A stretch of 32,362 bases of DNA from the NCBI GenBank assembly GCA_016875405.1, contig VGRJ01000047.1, forward strand, positions 1-32,362. Direction: 5' to 3'. Below the pieces are notes generated by a model, which ran no database searches, was not told the DNA's origin, and saw only the letters and a list, made by a program, of their open reading frames with translations. Positions within the stretch are counted from its first letter, which is position 1, and each line of letters starts with the position of its first letter. Below, one piece after another: positions 19,471 through 29,499 of this stretch. The DNA comes from Deltaproteobacteria bacterium (GTDB lineage: Bacteria; Myxococcota_A; Polyangia; Polyangiales; Polyangiaceae). The position numbers were made by a program, and so were the translations under genes.

Positions 19471-19474
<4 letters not shown>
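18170..19474 (+). CDS. fadI: Acetyl-CoA acyltransferase (3-ketoacyl-CoA thiolase), FadI type
   Basis: The 434-residue protein is a thiolase, last step of beta-oxidation: it cleaves 3-ketoacyl-CoA with CoA to acetyl-CoA and a shortened acyl-CoA. The nucleophile Cys96 is in SVSRACATS (91-99), His390 is in GGSIAIGHPFAATGGR, and Cys420 is in CAAGGLGAA. Sequence similarity is closest to E. coli FadI rather than FadA: RVAIVAGLRTPF, YSVSRACATS, ITREEQD, FDRKHGT, PLGYL and EVHEAFAAQ all fit. ATG 18170 has GAGGA four bases upstream. Its stop overlaps the start of fadJ (ATGA), so the two make the beta and alpha chains of a trifunctional-type complex in the cytoplasm. Confidence 0.95.
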
Positions 19475-21624
<2,150 letters not shown>

Positions 21625-21642
21625 GAGGGTCCAGGCGGGCGT

Positions 21643-21664
21643 GGGGCGCCTCGGACGGCGCTCC
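21643..21664. terminator. Candidate bidirectional terminator between fadJ and asnB
   Basis: An 8-bp hairpin with one G-U pair, ggggcgcc (21643-21650) and ggcgctcc (21657-21664), and a 6-base loop fills the 40-base gap between the two convergent genes. The position is apt for a terminator; there is no T tract. Confidence 0.4.
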
Positions 21665-23503
21665 TCAGCCCGCGGTCTCGCGCGCGACGAGCGCGTAGGC
21701 GAGCCTTCGTGACCAGTGGCAGCCACGGCGCCGAAGCGCAGGGACGCGCCGCCACCCGTCGAGGCCAAGCCCCGCGTCGTCGAGCAGGGGCGCGACCGGA
21801 ACGTGAAACCCGCTCTTCGGTCGGCGCACCAGCTCATCCGGCACGCGCCGCGAGGGCGCTTCGGCGACGAGCCGCTTGCCCTCGTGGAGCGGTCCTGCGA
21901 CGAGTAGCCCAGGCGCGAGTCGCTCGGTCAAGGTCGCGTCGACGAACGGGACGCGCACCTCGAGGCCGTGCGCCATGCTGGCCCAGTCCGAATCGCGGAG
22001 GAGCTGGTTTCGCATGTAGAGGCTGGCCTCGAGGGCCGCGACGCGCGCGAAGTCGTCGTCGGGCTCCGGCTCGAGCGCCCGGCCGATGAGCTCGAGAGGC
22101 GCGAGCGCCTCGAGGCCCGCGCGAGCTGCGTCCTCGCCCATCAGGGCGGGGAGCTCCGTCGGCATGAAGAGGCCTCGGCGCAGGAGGTACGCTCCGGGCC
22201 AGCTCGCGCCGTAGCGGAGCACGCTCCCGAGCTTTGGTGACACCGGCAGCGCAGCGAGCCCGAAGCGTCGATAGGCCGCCTCGACGGCGCGCCCGAGCCC
22301 TGGCCATACCGAGGCGGGACGGAGCGCCCTCACCCAGCGTGGCAAGGTACGAAACGAGGCGTAGCCGCCAAAGAGCTCATCGGCGCCAAGCCCGCTCACC
22401 GCGACCTTGAGGCCGGCCTCACGAGCGGCGCGGCTGACGAGGTAGGTGTTCAAGGCGTCGATGGTGGGCTGGTCCATGGCGGCGAGGAAGCCGTCGCACG
22501 CCCGAGCCAGCTCGCGCGCGCTCAGGCGCACCGTGACGTGCGTCGTTTCATACCGACGTGCCATCGCCTCGGCGAGCGGGGACTCTTCTCCTGGGGTGCC
22601 GCGAAGATCGTCGAAGGCGAGCGTGATCGTGCGGATTTCCTCGGCTCCCGCGTCGCGCATCAGCGCGACGAGCGCGGTCGAGTCCACGCCCGCGGAGAGG
22701 AATGCCCCGACCGGGACGTCGGCGACGAGGTGGTGACGGACGCTGTCGGCGAGCGCGTCGGCGACGAGCCGCCCGTACACAGAGACGCGAGGTCCCGCGG
22801 CGGCGCGCGAGAGCACCTCGGAGAGCGACCAGTGGCGACGCACCGGCCCGGGGCCGCGCTCGTCGAACCACTGGAACGAACCCGCCTCGAGCGCGCGGAT
22901 GGCGCGATACCGAGTGTGCGGCTCTGGGACGCTGCCGAAGAGGTAGAAGCCCGCGAGCCCCGCCGCGCTCTCTTCACGGCTGACCCGACCCGCGAGGAGC
23001 GCCTTCACCTCGGACGCGAAGCGCAGCGTGGCGCCATCGTCCGCGAGGTAGAGCGGCTTGATCCCGTAAGGGTCGCGCGCGACGAGCAACCCTCGCCGGG
23101 CGCCGTCCCAGAGCGCGAAGGCGTACATCCCGCGGAGCCGCGCGAACATACCCTCGCCCTCGGCGCGGTAGAGCTCGAGGAGCACCTCGGTATCCGAGCA
23201 CGAGCGGAAGCGGTGACCGCGCGCCTCGAGCTCGAGGCGGAGCTCACGGTGGTTGTAGATCTCGCCGTTGAAGACGAGCGCGAGGTCGGCCTCGGGCCGG
23301 ACCATCGGCTGCGCGCCGCCTTCACTCAGATCGATGATCGAGAGGCGCCGATGCCCGAGCGCGACGCGACCCGTCGGGTCGAGGTAGGCGCCCGAGGCGT
23401 CAGGACCACGCGAGGCCAGGCGATCCCGGATCGCGCCGAGCTCGTCCATCGACGGGCCTTGCGCCGCTGCCGCGTAGGCGACGATCCCCGCGATCCCGCA
23501 CAC
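21665..23503 (-). CDS. asnB: Asparagine synthase (glutamine-hydrolysing) family amidotransferase
   Basis: I set the start at GTG 23503 because it gives MCGIAGIVAY, in which Cys2 becomes the N-terminal nucleophile of the class II glutaminase. The upstream part of the open frame is antisense-like Ser/Arg sequence inside gmd. The 612-residue protein has glutaminase motifs SRGPD (31-35), NGEIYN (79-84) and RDPYGIKPLY. The synthetase domain has the pyrophosphate-binding loop as SAGVDS (270-275; canonical SGGxDS) and SGLGADELFGGY. Members of this family in polysaccharide loci amidate sugar acids or act in asparagine synthesis; the substrate is not known here. Only 7 bases separate it from gmd upstream, so it is the last gene of the PilZ-wzy-gmd-asnB unit. 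It could also be a plain asparagine synthetase. Confidence 0.92.
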   Translation of the reverse strand: MCGIAGIVAYAAAAQGPSMDELGAIRDRLASRGPDASGAYLDPTGRVALGHRRLSIIDLSEGGAQPMVRPEADLALVFNGEIYNHRELRLELEARGHRFRSCSDTEVLLELYRAEGEGMFARLRGMYAFALWDGARRGLLVARDPYGIKPLYLADDGATLRFASEVKALLAGRVSREESAAGLAGFYLFGSVPEPHTRYRAIRALEAGSFQWFDERGPGPVRRHWSLSEVLSRAAAGPRVSVYGRLVADALADSVRHHLVADVPVGAFLSAGVDSTALVALMRDAGAEEIRTITLAFDDLRGTPGEESPLAEAMARRYETTHVTVRLSARELARACDGFLAAMDQPTIDALNTYLVSRAAREAGLKVAVSGLGADELFGGYASFRTLPRWVRALRPASVWPGLGRAVEAAYRRFGLAALPVSPKLGSVLRYGASWPGAYLLRRGLFMPTELPALMGEDAARAGLEALAPLELIGRALEPEPDDDFARVAALEASLYMRNQLLRDSDWASMAHGLEVRVPFVDATLTERLAPGLLVAGPLHEGKRLVAEAPSRRVPDELVRRPKSGFHVPVAPLLDDAGLGLDGWRRVPALRRRGCHWSRRLAYALVARETAG

Positions 23504-23510
23504 GGTAGGC

Positions 23511-24512
23511 TCAGCCGCCTCTCGCCCGCTTCTCGCGCGCCGCGAGCTCGAGATCGTGCTCGACCATCTCTTCGACGAGCGCGCGGAACGACGTCTTCGG
23601 CGACCAACCGAGCGCGGCCTTCGCCTTCGACGGATCGGCGAGGAGCAGGTCGACTTCGGCAGGACGGAAGTACTTCGCGTCGATCGCGACGTGCTCCGTG
23701 ACGTCGACCCCCGCGAGCTCGAAGGCGAGGTCGAGGAACTCCTTGACCGCGTGCGTCTCACCGGTACCGACCACGTAGTCGTCCGCGGTCGACGCCTGCA
23801 TCATGAGCCACATGGCCTCGACGTAGTCGCGCGCGTGGCCCCAGTCGCGCTTCGCGTCGAGGTTGCCGAGGTAGAGTTTGTCCTGGAGCCCGTGCTTGAT
23901 GCGACCCGCGGCGCGCGTGATCTTGCGGGTGACGAAGGTCTCGCCGCGGCGCGGGCTCTCGTGGTTGAAGAGGATGCCGTTGCACACGAACATGCCGTAC
24001 GCCTCGCGGTAGTTCTGGCCGATGTAGTAGGCGTACGCCTTCGCGCACGCGTACGGGCTGCGCGGGTGGAACGGCGTCGTCTCGCGCTGCGGGGTCTCGA
24101 CCACCTTGCCGTAGAGCTCGCTCGAGCTCGCCTGATACACCTTGGCCGGCAGGCGGCTACGTCGGACCGCCTCGAGCAGACGCACCGCGCCGAGGCCGGT
24201 CACCTCGCCGGTGTACTCGGGCGTGTCGAAGCTCACGCGGACGTGGCTCTGCGCGCCGAGGTTGTAGACCTCGTCGGGCCGAGCCTCTTCGAGGATGCTC
24301 TGGAGCCCGGAGGCGTCGCTCAAATCACCGTAGTGCAAGACGAGCCGACGACCCGCGTCGTGCGGATCGGCGTAGATGTGGTCAATGCGCCCGGTGTTGA
24401 AGCTGCTCGAGCGTCGAATCACCCCGTGGACCTCGTAGCCCTTCGAGAGCAGGAGCTCGGCGAGGTAGGAGCCGTCTTGGCCCGTGACCCCGGTGATCAG
24501 CGCGCGCTTCAT
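23511..24512 (-). CDS. gmd: GDP-mannose 4,6-dehydratase
   Basis: The start ATG 24512 is chosen by family alignment ([17 protein letters not shown]); a GTG at 24530 would add six residues. The 333-residue protein is an extended short-chain dehydrogenase/reductase. It has a GxxGxxG nucleotide motif within residues 7-13, [14 protein letters not shown] typical of Gmd, the active-site segment SSELYGKV, and YACAK (YxxxK). It converts GDP-D-mannose to GDP-4-keto-6-deoxy-D-mannose, the precursor of GDP-fucose, GDP-rhamnose and GDP-perosamine. No fucose synthase, Rmd or Per gene is in the window, so the next step must be encoded elsewhere. The cytoplasmic product feeds the surface glycan made by the surrounding genes. 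Confidence 0.96.
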   Translation of the reverse strand: MKRALITGVTGQDGSYLAELLLSKGYEVHGVIRRSSSFNTGRIDHIYADPHDAGRRLVLHYGDLSDASGLQSILEEARPDEVYNLGAQSHVRVSFDTPEYTGEVTGLGAVRLLEAVRRSRLPAKVYQASSSELYGKVVETPQRETTPFHPRSPYACAKAYAYYIGQNYREAYGMFVCNGILFNHESPRRGETFVTRKITRAAGRIKHGLQDKLYLGNLDAKRDWGHARDYVEAMWLMMQASTADDYVVGTGETHAVKEFLDLAFELAGVDVTEHVAIDAKYFRPAEVDLLLADPSKAKAALGWSPKTSFRALVEEMVEHDLELAAREKRARGG

Positions 24513-24596
24513 GAGAGCGGGATGCTGCACGCGGCGGCGCGGCGAGGCAACCGCTTCGACGGCCGGCTCCGCGCCCGCGATCCGCTCGCGCGCCCG

Positions 24597-27254
24597 TCAA
24601 CGAAGGACACCGTCCATCACCTGCTTGCGCAGGTCGCGGATCCGCGTCTCGAGCTCGGGGTCGTGCCCACCACGCTTCGCGAGCACGCGCTCGAGGGTCC
24701 TCAGCGCCTGCGCGCTCATGCCCGCGCGGTTCGAGGCGTTCGCGAGCTTCTCGAGGCGCGCGTCCGTCTCTTCGTGCTGCACGGAGCGTCCATAGAAGCT
24801 CGCCGCCGCGCCCCACTCGTTTCGCTCGGCATGAAGACCACCGATCCACTCGGAGGTCGCCGCGCACTCACGCTCCTCCATGCAGACGGCGGCGACGAGC
24901 GAGCGCTCGGCCGCGATCAACGGATCGGGCGCCTTATCCTCAGCGGCGAGCTGCACGCGCGTACGCAAGCACGGGATGCGATCCTCGACGGTGTCGCAGA
25001 GATCGAGGAGCAACAGAGAGGCCTCGGGCGCTTTGCCGATCGCCGCAAGCCAGCGCGCGCGGAGCTGACCGCCCGCCGAGCTCTTCGGGGCGTGTTGCTC
25101 GATGAGGCGCGCGTGGCCCTCGATCTCGCTCGCGCACTGAGCCTCGTCGTCGACGCAGCGCGTCCCTCTGCGGCGCTCGGCGATCCGCGCGAGGACGAGA
25201 CGGGTTCGCGGTCCGATGAGGCTTTCGTCGAGCTCGAGCGCCCTCCTGTCGCAACGGGCGGCGAGCGCCTCGTCCTTCATCCGAGCGCCGATGGCCGCCC
25301 AGGTCTTGCCCGCGAGCTCTCCCGACGGGACGACCCGCGCGAGCTGGTCCTCGTCGTCCGCCCATGAAGCGGCGAAGGTCGCGGCGTCGTCGATGAGGGA
25401 GGGGTCGATGGACAGCGCGAGGCGGAGCTCCATCAAGGCCTGGAGCTTGGCCTTGCGATGCTCGAGCACCTGCGCGAGGAGCAAATGCGCGCGCCCGTTC
25501 GCGCGCGAGCGCTCGAGGCTTCGCTGCAGCCACGGGATCGCGCTCTCGTCTTGCTCCTGCCAGGCGAGGACCGCTCCCAAGAGCGGGAAGTAAGGCTCCG
25601 CCGGGTGCCGGCGCATCGCCTCCCTCAGCGTCGAGCGAACCTGGCGTCGCTCTGCGAGCGTGCGCGGGGCCTTGCGCGCGAGCAACGCTTCGCGAGCGTG
25701 GTGACGTGCCCCATCGAGCGGCCGCATCCCTGCCTTTGCGACTCCGACCGAGAGCAGGACGCCCACGACCGCGACCCCCGTCGCGAGCCGGATGGCGCTC
25801 GGGGCATGACGAACCGGGCCGACGAGGCTTGGCACCTTCTGCGCCGCGGTTCCCCAGAGCGCACCCAGCAGCAACGCGAGCGCGAAGCAGAGCGCTGGGA
25901 TCTCGAGCCCGAGGTCCGCCAGGTTCTGGAGGAGGAGCGTCACGGCTCCGCAATAGGCTCCTGCTGCCGCGCTGGTGCGGGTGATGGCGAGCTTGCTCGG
26001 CCGGAACAGCCACCCGAGCGCGAAGAGCGCGCCGACTCCGACCACGATGCCCCACTCGACGATCCACTGAGCGGGAAAGTTCTCGACATGCGTGAAGACG
26101 GTGCCGCCGCTGCCCGGCTGGTAGGCAGGGAAGACCGACTCGAAGGCGCCGCGGCCCACACCGAACCACGCAAAGTCGCCGATGACCGGACGGACCCAAG
26201 AGGTCATCGCGAGCTTGCCGAGGTTCTCGTCAAAGAGCTCGCGCCAGGTCTTCGTCTGACTGCCGAGGAAGGCCAAGAGCGCGCCGAACACCACCGTCCC
26301 CAAGAGGAGCGCGCGCGATTGTCGCGCCGAGGCCCGAGACTCGGCACGTCGCGCTCGCGAGCGCTCGAGCGCGACCACCAGCATGGCGACGCCCGTCGCG
26401 AACATCACCACGCCGCCGCGCGAGGCGGTAACGACCAGGACCCCGACGAGCACGGCGACGCCAAGGGCGTTCAGCCAGCGCGGGAAGGTCGAGTCCTCGT
26501 CAAACAGCAGGCCGAAGCCCGCGAGGGTGCCCAGGTTGAGGTAGCCTGCGAGGTTGTTCGGGTTGAGCAGCGGGCCGACGTGCCAGCCGGCGTCCGCCTT
26601 GAAGCCTGGCGTGTAGAGCCCGTAGACCTTGTCGGCACCGATGAGCCCGTGCCCGATGGTGAGGAGCGCGGCGACCGAAGCCGTGCAGAAGATCGTGGTG
26701 GCCGCCCAGCGCACCCCAACGCGGGTGGAGATGGCGGCCGACCCGACGAACACCGCGGCATAAGAGAACCACCGCAGCGCCTCGAGCGCCGTCGCCCCCG
26801 GGTCGAGCGACAGCGGCGCAAGGGACGGCCCGGGCTCTCCGAGCGGCGAAAGCGCGCGCGACCAGATGTCCGCGGCGGTTGGGCTGACCACCTTCAGCAC
26901 GGACATCGGCAGCGGGACGAGCTGCACGACGCACGCGCCGACGAGCGCCCAAAACACGAACACGGGAGGCGCGAGCGGCAGGCGTCGGTCGGTCGCTCGA
27001 AGCGCGATCGCGAAGAAGGCGAGCAGCGTGCTCGCGAGGCCGAGGGCGAGCGTCGTCATCGGATGCACGCCGCCGATCGCGAAGAGCGAGCTCATCACGA
27101 TCACGATGCACAGCCCCTGCGTCACGAGCTCGAGCGGAAAGTCTTCGAGCTGTGCGTTGAGGCGCGACGCCCAGGAGCCGCGCTGCCGCTTGCGCAGGCT
27201 CGCGCGCTCGGTCTCCCCTGGCTCGGGTGAGACGTCTTCGACGGAGGCGTTCAT
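24597..27254 (-). CDS. O-antigen ligase/polymerase-like membrane protein with C-terminal TPR region
   Basis: The 885-residue protein starts at ATG 27254. About eleven hydrophobic segments fill residues 45-510. They include the Wzy_C/WaaL-family signature LLNPNNLAGYL (229-239) and TASRGG (276-281). A large periplasmic loop follows, around WFGVGRGAFESVFPAY, with the GxG and E-F features of O-antigen ligases. From about 530 on, the protein is soluble and helical with TPR-like repeats (RAHLLLAQVLEHRKAKLQAL, AERRQVRSTLREAM), expected in the periplasm. Such proteins polymerise or ligate lipid-linked glycan repeat units, or in some cases glycosylate proteins; sequence alone cannot decide. It is 40 bases downstream of the PilZ gene and 84 bases upstream of gmd on the same strand. 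Confidence 0.88.
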   Translation of the reverse strand: MNASVEDVSPEPGETERASLRKRQRGSWASRLNAQLEDFPLELVTQGLCIVIVMSSLFAIGGVHPMTTLALGLASTLLAFFAIALRATDRRLPLAPPVFVFWALVGACVVQLVPLPMSVLKVVSPTAADIWSRALSPLGEPGPSLAPLSLDPGATALEALRWFSYAAVFVGSAAISTRVGVRWAATTIFCTASVAALLTIGHGLIGADKVYGLYTPGFKADAGWHVGPLLNPNNLAGYLNLGTLAGFGLLFDEDSTFPRWLNALGVAVLVGVLVVTASRGGVVMFATGVAMLVVALERSRARRAESRASARQSRALLLGTVVFGALLAFLGSQTKTWRELFDENLGKLAMTSWVRPVIGDFAWFGVGRGAFESVFPAYQPGSGGTVFTHVENFPAQWIVEWGIVVGVGALFALGWLFRPSKLAITRTSAAAGAYCGAVTLLLQNLADLGLEIPALCFALALLLGALWGTAAQKVPSLVGPVRHAPSAIRLATGVAVVGVLLSVGVAKAGMRPLDGARHHAREALLARKAPRTLAERRQVRSTLREAMRRHPAEPYFPLLGAVLAWQEQDESAIPWLQRSLERSRANGRAHLLLAQVLEHRKAKLQALMELRLALSIDPSLIDDAATFAASWADDEDQLARVVPSGELAGKTWAAIGARMKDEALAARCDRRALELDESLIGPRTRLVLARIAERRRGTRCVDDEAQCASEIEGHARLIEQHAPKSSAGGQLRARWLAAIGKAPEASLLLLDLCDTVEDRIPCLRTRVQLAAEDKAPDPLIAAERSLVAAVCMEERECAATSEWIGGLHAERNEWGAAASFYGRSVQHEETDARLEKLANASNRAGMSAQALRTLERVLAKRGGHDPELETRIRDLRKQVMDGVLR

Positions 27255-27294
27255 GGCATGTCGTTCCGTTGCCCGCCCCCCGCGCGCGTTCAGG

Positions 27295-28014
27295 TCACTG
27301 ATCGGCGTCGCCGCGATACTTGAGCAGCTGCTGCTGGTAGCGCATGAGGTACTTCATGACGAGATCCTCCATCGTCATGTAGCCCGGCATGTTCGGGTTG
27401 AACTGGCAGCCATAGCGCACCGCCTTCGAGTGCATCAGCACGCGGTAGCGAATGGTCGCGAGCATCTTGATCATCCCGGTGCTCGTGGGGAGCTCGAACT
27501 CGATGAAGATGTCGTCGTTCGCGATCTTCATGTCCTGGTCGGGAGATACGATGAGCGAGATGCCGGTCGCCGAGATGTCGTGAAGGTCGCCGGCGATGGG
27601 CTTCGCCTCCTTGCGCGCGGCCTCGTTGCCCGGCAAGATGTTCACCTGGATCGGCTTGTTCGAGGAGGCGCGGAACGACGTGCGCCGGTTGAACAGGCGG
27701 AAGAGGTCGCTCGGGTCCTGGCCTTCCTTCAGCTTAAACTGGAAGGTGTAGCGACGCGACACGTCCTCCTCGGACCGACCGACGACCATCGCGCTAAGGC
27801 GCACGGTCTTCTTGAGGCTCGGAGTCGTGAACTCGAGCGGGACGACGACGCCGATCGGCAAGAGCGGCGGCTCCGGCGGATGAAAGTCCACCACCGTCTG
27901 CGAAACGTCGAGCGTGAAGACAACCCCCGCGATCGGTCCGCTCTTCAGCACGAGTGCCACGCTGAGGGCGTCCAGGTCGGCAGAGACCTCACCTTCTGGG
28001 AAGCCACTGGCCAT
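27295..28014 (-). CDS. PilZ-domain c-di-GMP-binding protein
   Basis: I take ATG 28014 (MASGFPEGEV) as start; frames from ATG 28080 or further upstream cross a comparatively AT-rich stretch that looks non-coding. The product has 239 residues. An N-terminal YcgR-like beta domain (about 12-100) precedes a PilZ domain with both c-di-GMP-binding motifs: RTSFR at 111-115 (RxxxR) and DISATG at 146-151 (D/NxSxxG). The C-terminal 40 residues are helical (MTMEDLVMKYLMRYQQQLLK). It should therefore be a cytoplasmic c-di-GMP receptor. It is the first gene of the unit that includes the O-antigen polymerase, gmd and asnB, so control of glycan production by c-di-GMP is a reasonable inference. The exact start remains uncertain. 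Confidence 0.85.
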   Translation of the reverse strand: MASGFPEGEVSADLDALSVALVLKSGPIAGVVFTLDVSQTVVDFHPPEPPLLPIGVVVPLEFTTPSLKKTVRLSAMVVGRSEEDVSRRYTFQFKLKEGQDPSDLFRLFNRRTSFRASSNKPIQVNILPGNEAARKEAKPIAGDLHDISATGISLIVSPDQDMKIANDDIFIEFELPTSTGMIKMLATIRYRVLMHSKAVRYGCQFNPNMPGYMTMEDLVMKYLMRYQQQLLKYRGDADQ

Positions 28015-28161
28015 CGGGCCGGGGTCATAGCCTTTCACTTCTGCAATCTCAAGGGATCGATGATGCGAGCGCCCTGACATGTCGTCGCAGGGCGACGCGC
28101 GTTCAGTGAAGGGGTGAATCGACTCTGCCGGAGCGGGCACCTGGGCTAGAGAGAGCGGGCG
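28015..28161. promoter_or_regulatory. Divergent promoter region of the polysaccharide locus
   Basis: The 147 bases between the PilZ gene (minus) and the glycosyltransferase gene (plus) must contain the promoters of both divergent units. The stretch 28026-28060 is notably richer in A/T than the surroundings. I see no convincing -35/-10 pair or operator. A GAGAGAG at 28149-28155 is the ribosome site of the GTG at 28162. Confidence 0.4.
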
Positions 28162-29409
28162 GTGCACGTCCTCGCGCTGAATCAGTTCTACGCGCCCGAC
28201 CACTCGGCGACGTCACAGCTCCTGACGGAGCTCTGCGAGGACCTCGCCGCGGCCGGAGAGCGCGTCACGGTGGTCGCGAGCCGCGGGACCTACCTGGGCG
28301 GGGAGAAGCTCCCCGCGCGCGAGCGGCGGCGGGGCGTCGAGGTGCTGCGCCCGTGGGCCACCAGCCTCGGCAAAGGGAGCATCGCGCGGCGGCTCCTCGA
28401 CTACGGGACCTTCGGCGCGTCGGCGCTCGCCGAGGTCGTGCGCGTCGCACGACCGGACGTGATGATCGCGCTCACCACGCCGCCGATGATCGCGGCGGGC
28501 GCGGCGGTCGTCGCGAAGGCACGCGGGATCCCGCTGGTCCCGTGGGTGCAGGACGTGTACCCGGAGGTCGCGGTTGCCTTCGGCGTCCTCCAGGAGACCA
28601 CGATGGCGGCGCGCGCCCTCGCCGCCGTGGGCCGCGCGAGCCATCGAGCCGCACGCCTGACGGTGACGCTCTCCGAGGGCATGGCGGAGCGGGTCGTGGC
28701 GCAGGGTCAAGCGCGCGAGCGGATACGCGTCATCCCGAACTGGTCGGACGGTCGCCTCGTTCACCCCACGGCGGAGGGCGCCGCGCGCTTCCGCCGCGAG
28801 CACGACCTCGAAGGGCGCTTCGTCGCGATGTACAGCGGCAACCTCGGCGCCGGCCACGAGCTCGTCCCGTTTGTCGCGGCCGCGCGCGCCCTCGCGGCCC
28901 GAAGGCCCGAGCTCGCCCTGGTGTTCGTGGGCGATGGCGTTCGACGAGCCGAGGCCGAACAGGCCGCGCGTGGGCTGACGAACGTGCGCTTCTTGCCCTA
29001 TCAGCCGCGTGAGCGGCTCGCCGAGAGCCTGTCGGCCGCCGACGTGCACCTCGCCTCGCTCCAGCCCGGGCTCGACGGGCTGCTCGTGCCGAGCAAGCTC
29101 TACGGGGTGATGGCTGCCGGGCGCCCACTCCTCTACCTCGGCCCGGCATCGTGCGAGCTCGCGCGGGTGATTCGGCGCTGGGGCGTGGGCTGGCACGTCG
29201 AGCCGGGGGAACCAGCCGCCCTCGTCGCGGCGCTCGAGGCGGCCATGGCCGAGCCGCTCGAGACCCGGGGGCGCGGCGAGCGCGCTCGCGCGACGTTCGT
29301 CACCGAGTTTGATCGCCCCCGAGCGGTCGAGCGGTGGCGCGCGGTGCTCCGTGAGGCGGTGGCGGAGGGGCCCCACGCGATCGGTGGACGAGCACCGAAG
29401 GGAGAGTAG
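28162..29409 (+). CDS. Glycosyltransferase family 4 (WcaI-like)
   Basis: The 415-residue protein starts at GTG 28162 (GAGAGAG seven bases upstream). It begins MHVLALNQFYAPDHSATSQL, the usual opening of WcaI-type GT4 enzymes. PWVQDVYPEVA (about 128-138) and a GT-B C-terminal half follow: VIPNWSD, MYSGNLGAGH, LVFVGDG, and GLDGLLVPSKLYGVMAAGRPLL. These features mark the donor-binding site of retaining GT4 enzymes that transfer a sugar from a nucleotide donor to a lipid-linked acceptor at the cytoplasmic face. Donor and acceptor are not predictable. It is the first gene of the plus-strand unit, followed after 90 bases by the polyprenyl-phosphate sugar transferase gene. It could act early in repeat-unit assembly. 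Confidence 0.9.
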   Translation: MHVLALNQFYAPDHSATSQLLTELCEDLAAAGERVTVVASRGTYLGGEKLPARERRRGVEVLRPWATSLGKGSIARRLLDYGTFGASALAEVVRVARPDVMIALTTPPMIAAGAAVVAKARGIPLVPWVQDVYPEVAVAFGVLQETTMAARALAAVGRASHRAARLTVTLSEGMAERVVAQGQARERIRVIPNWSDGRLVHPTAEGAARFRREHDLEGRFVAMYSGNLGAGHELVPFVAAARALAARRPELALVFVGDGVRRAEAEQAARGLTNVRFLPYQPRERLAESLSAADVHLASLQPGLDGLLVPSKLYGVMAAGRPLLYLGPASCELARVIRRWGVGWHVEPGEPAALVAALEAAMAEPLETRGRGERARATFVTEFDRPRAVERWRAVLREAVAEGPHAIGGRAPKGE

Positions 29410-29499
29410 TATCGGGAGCCGTCCGCATGGGCGGTCCGCGGGAGGCGCGTTCGTTGAATCCTCGCGCCTGCTCGCGCAACGGAACGAAGAACCTCGACC

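Noticed and set aside
21665-23503. Lasso-peptide cyclase in a complete lasso cluster.
   Set aside because: The protein keeps the Cys2 glutaminase nucleophile and is joined to gmd and glycan genes; no transglutaminase-like protease or precursor is seen.
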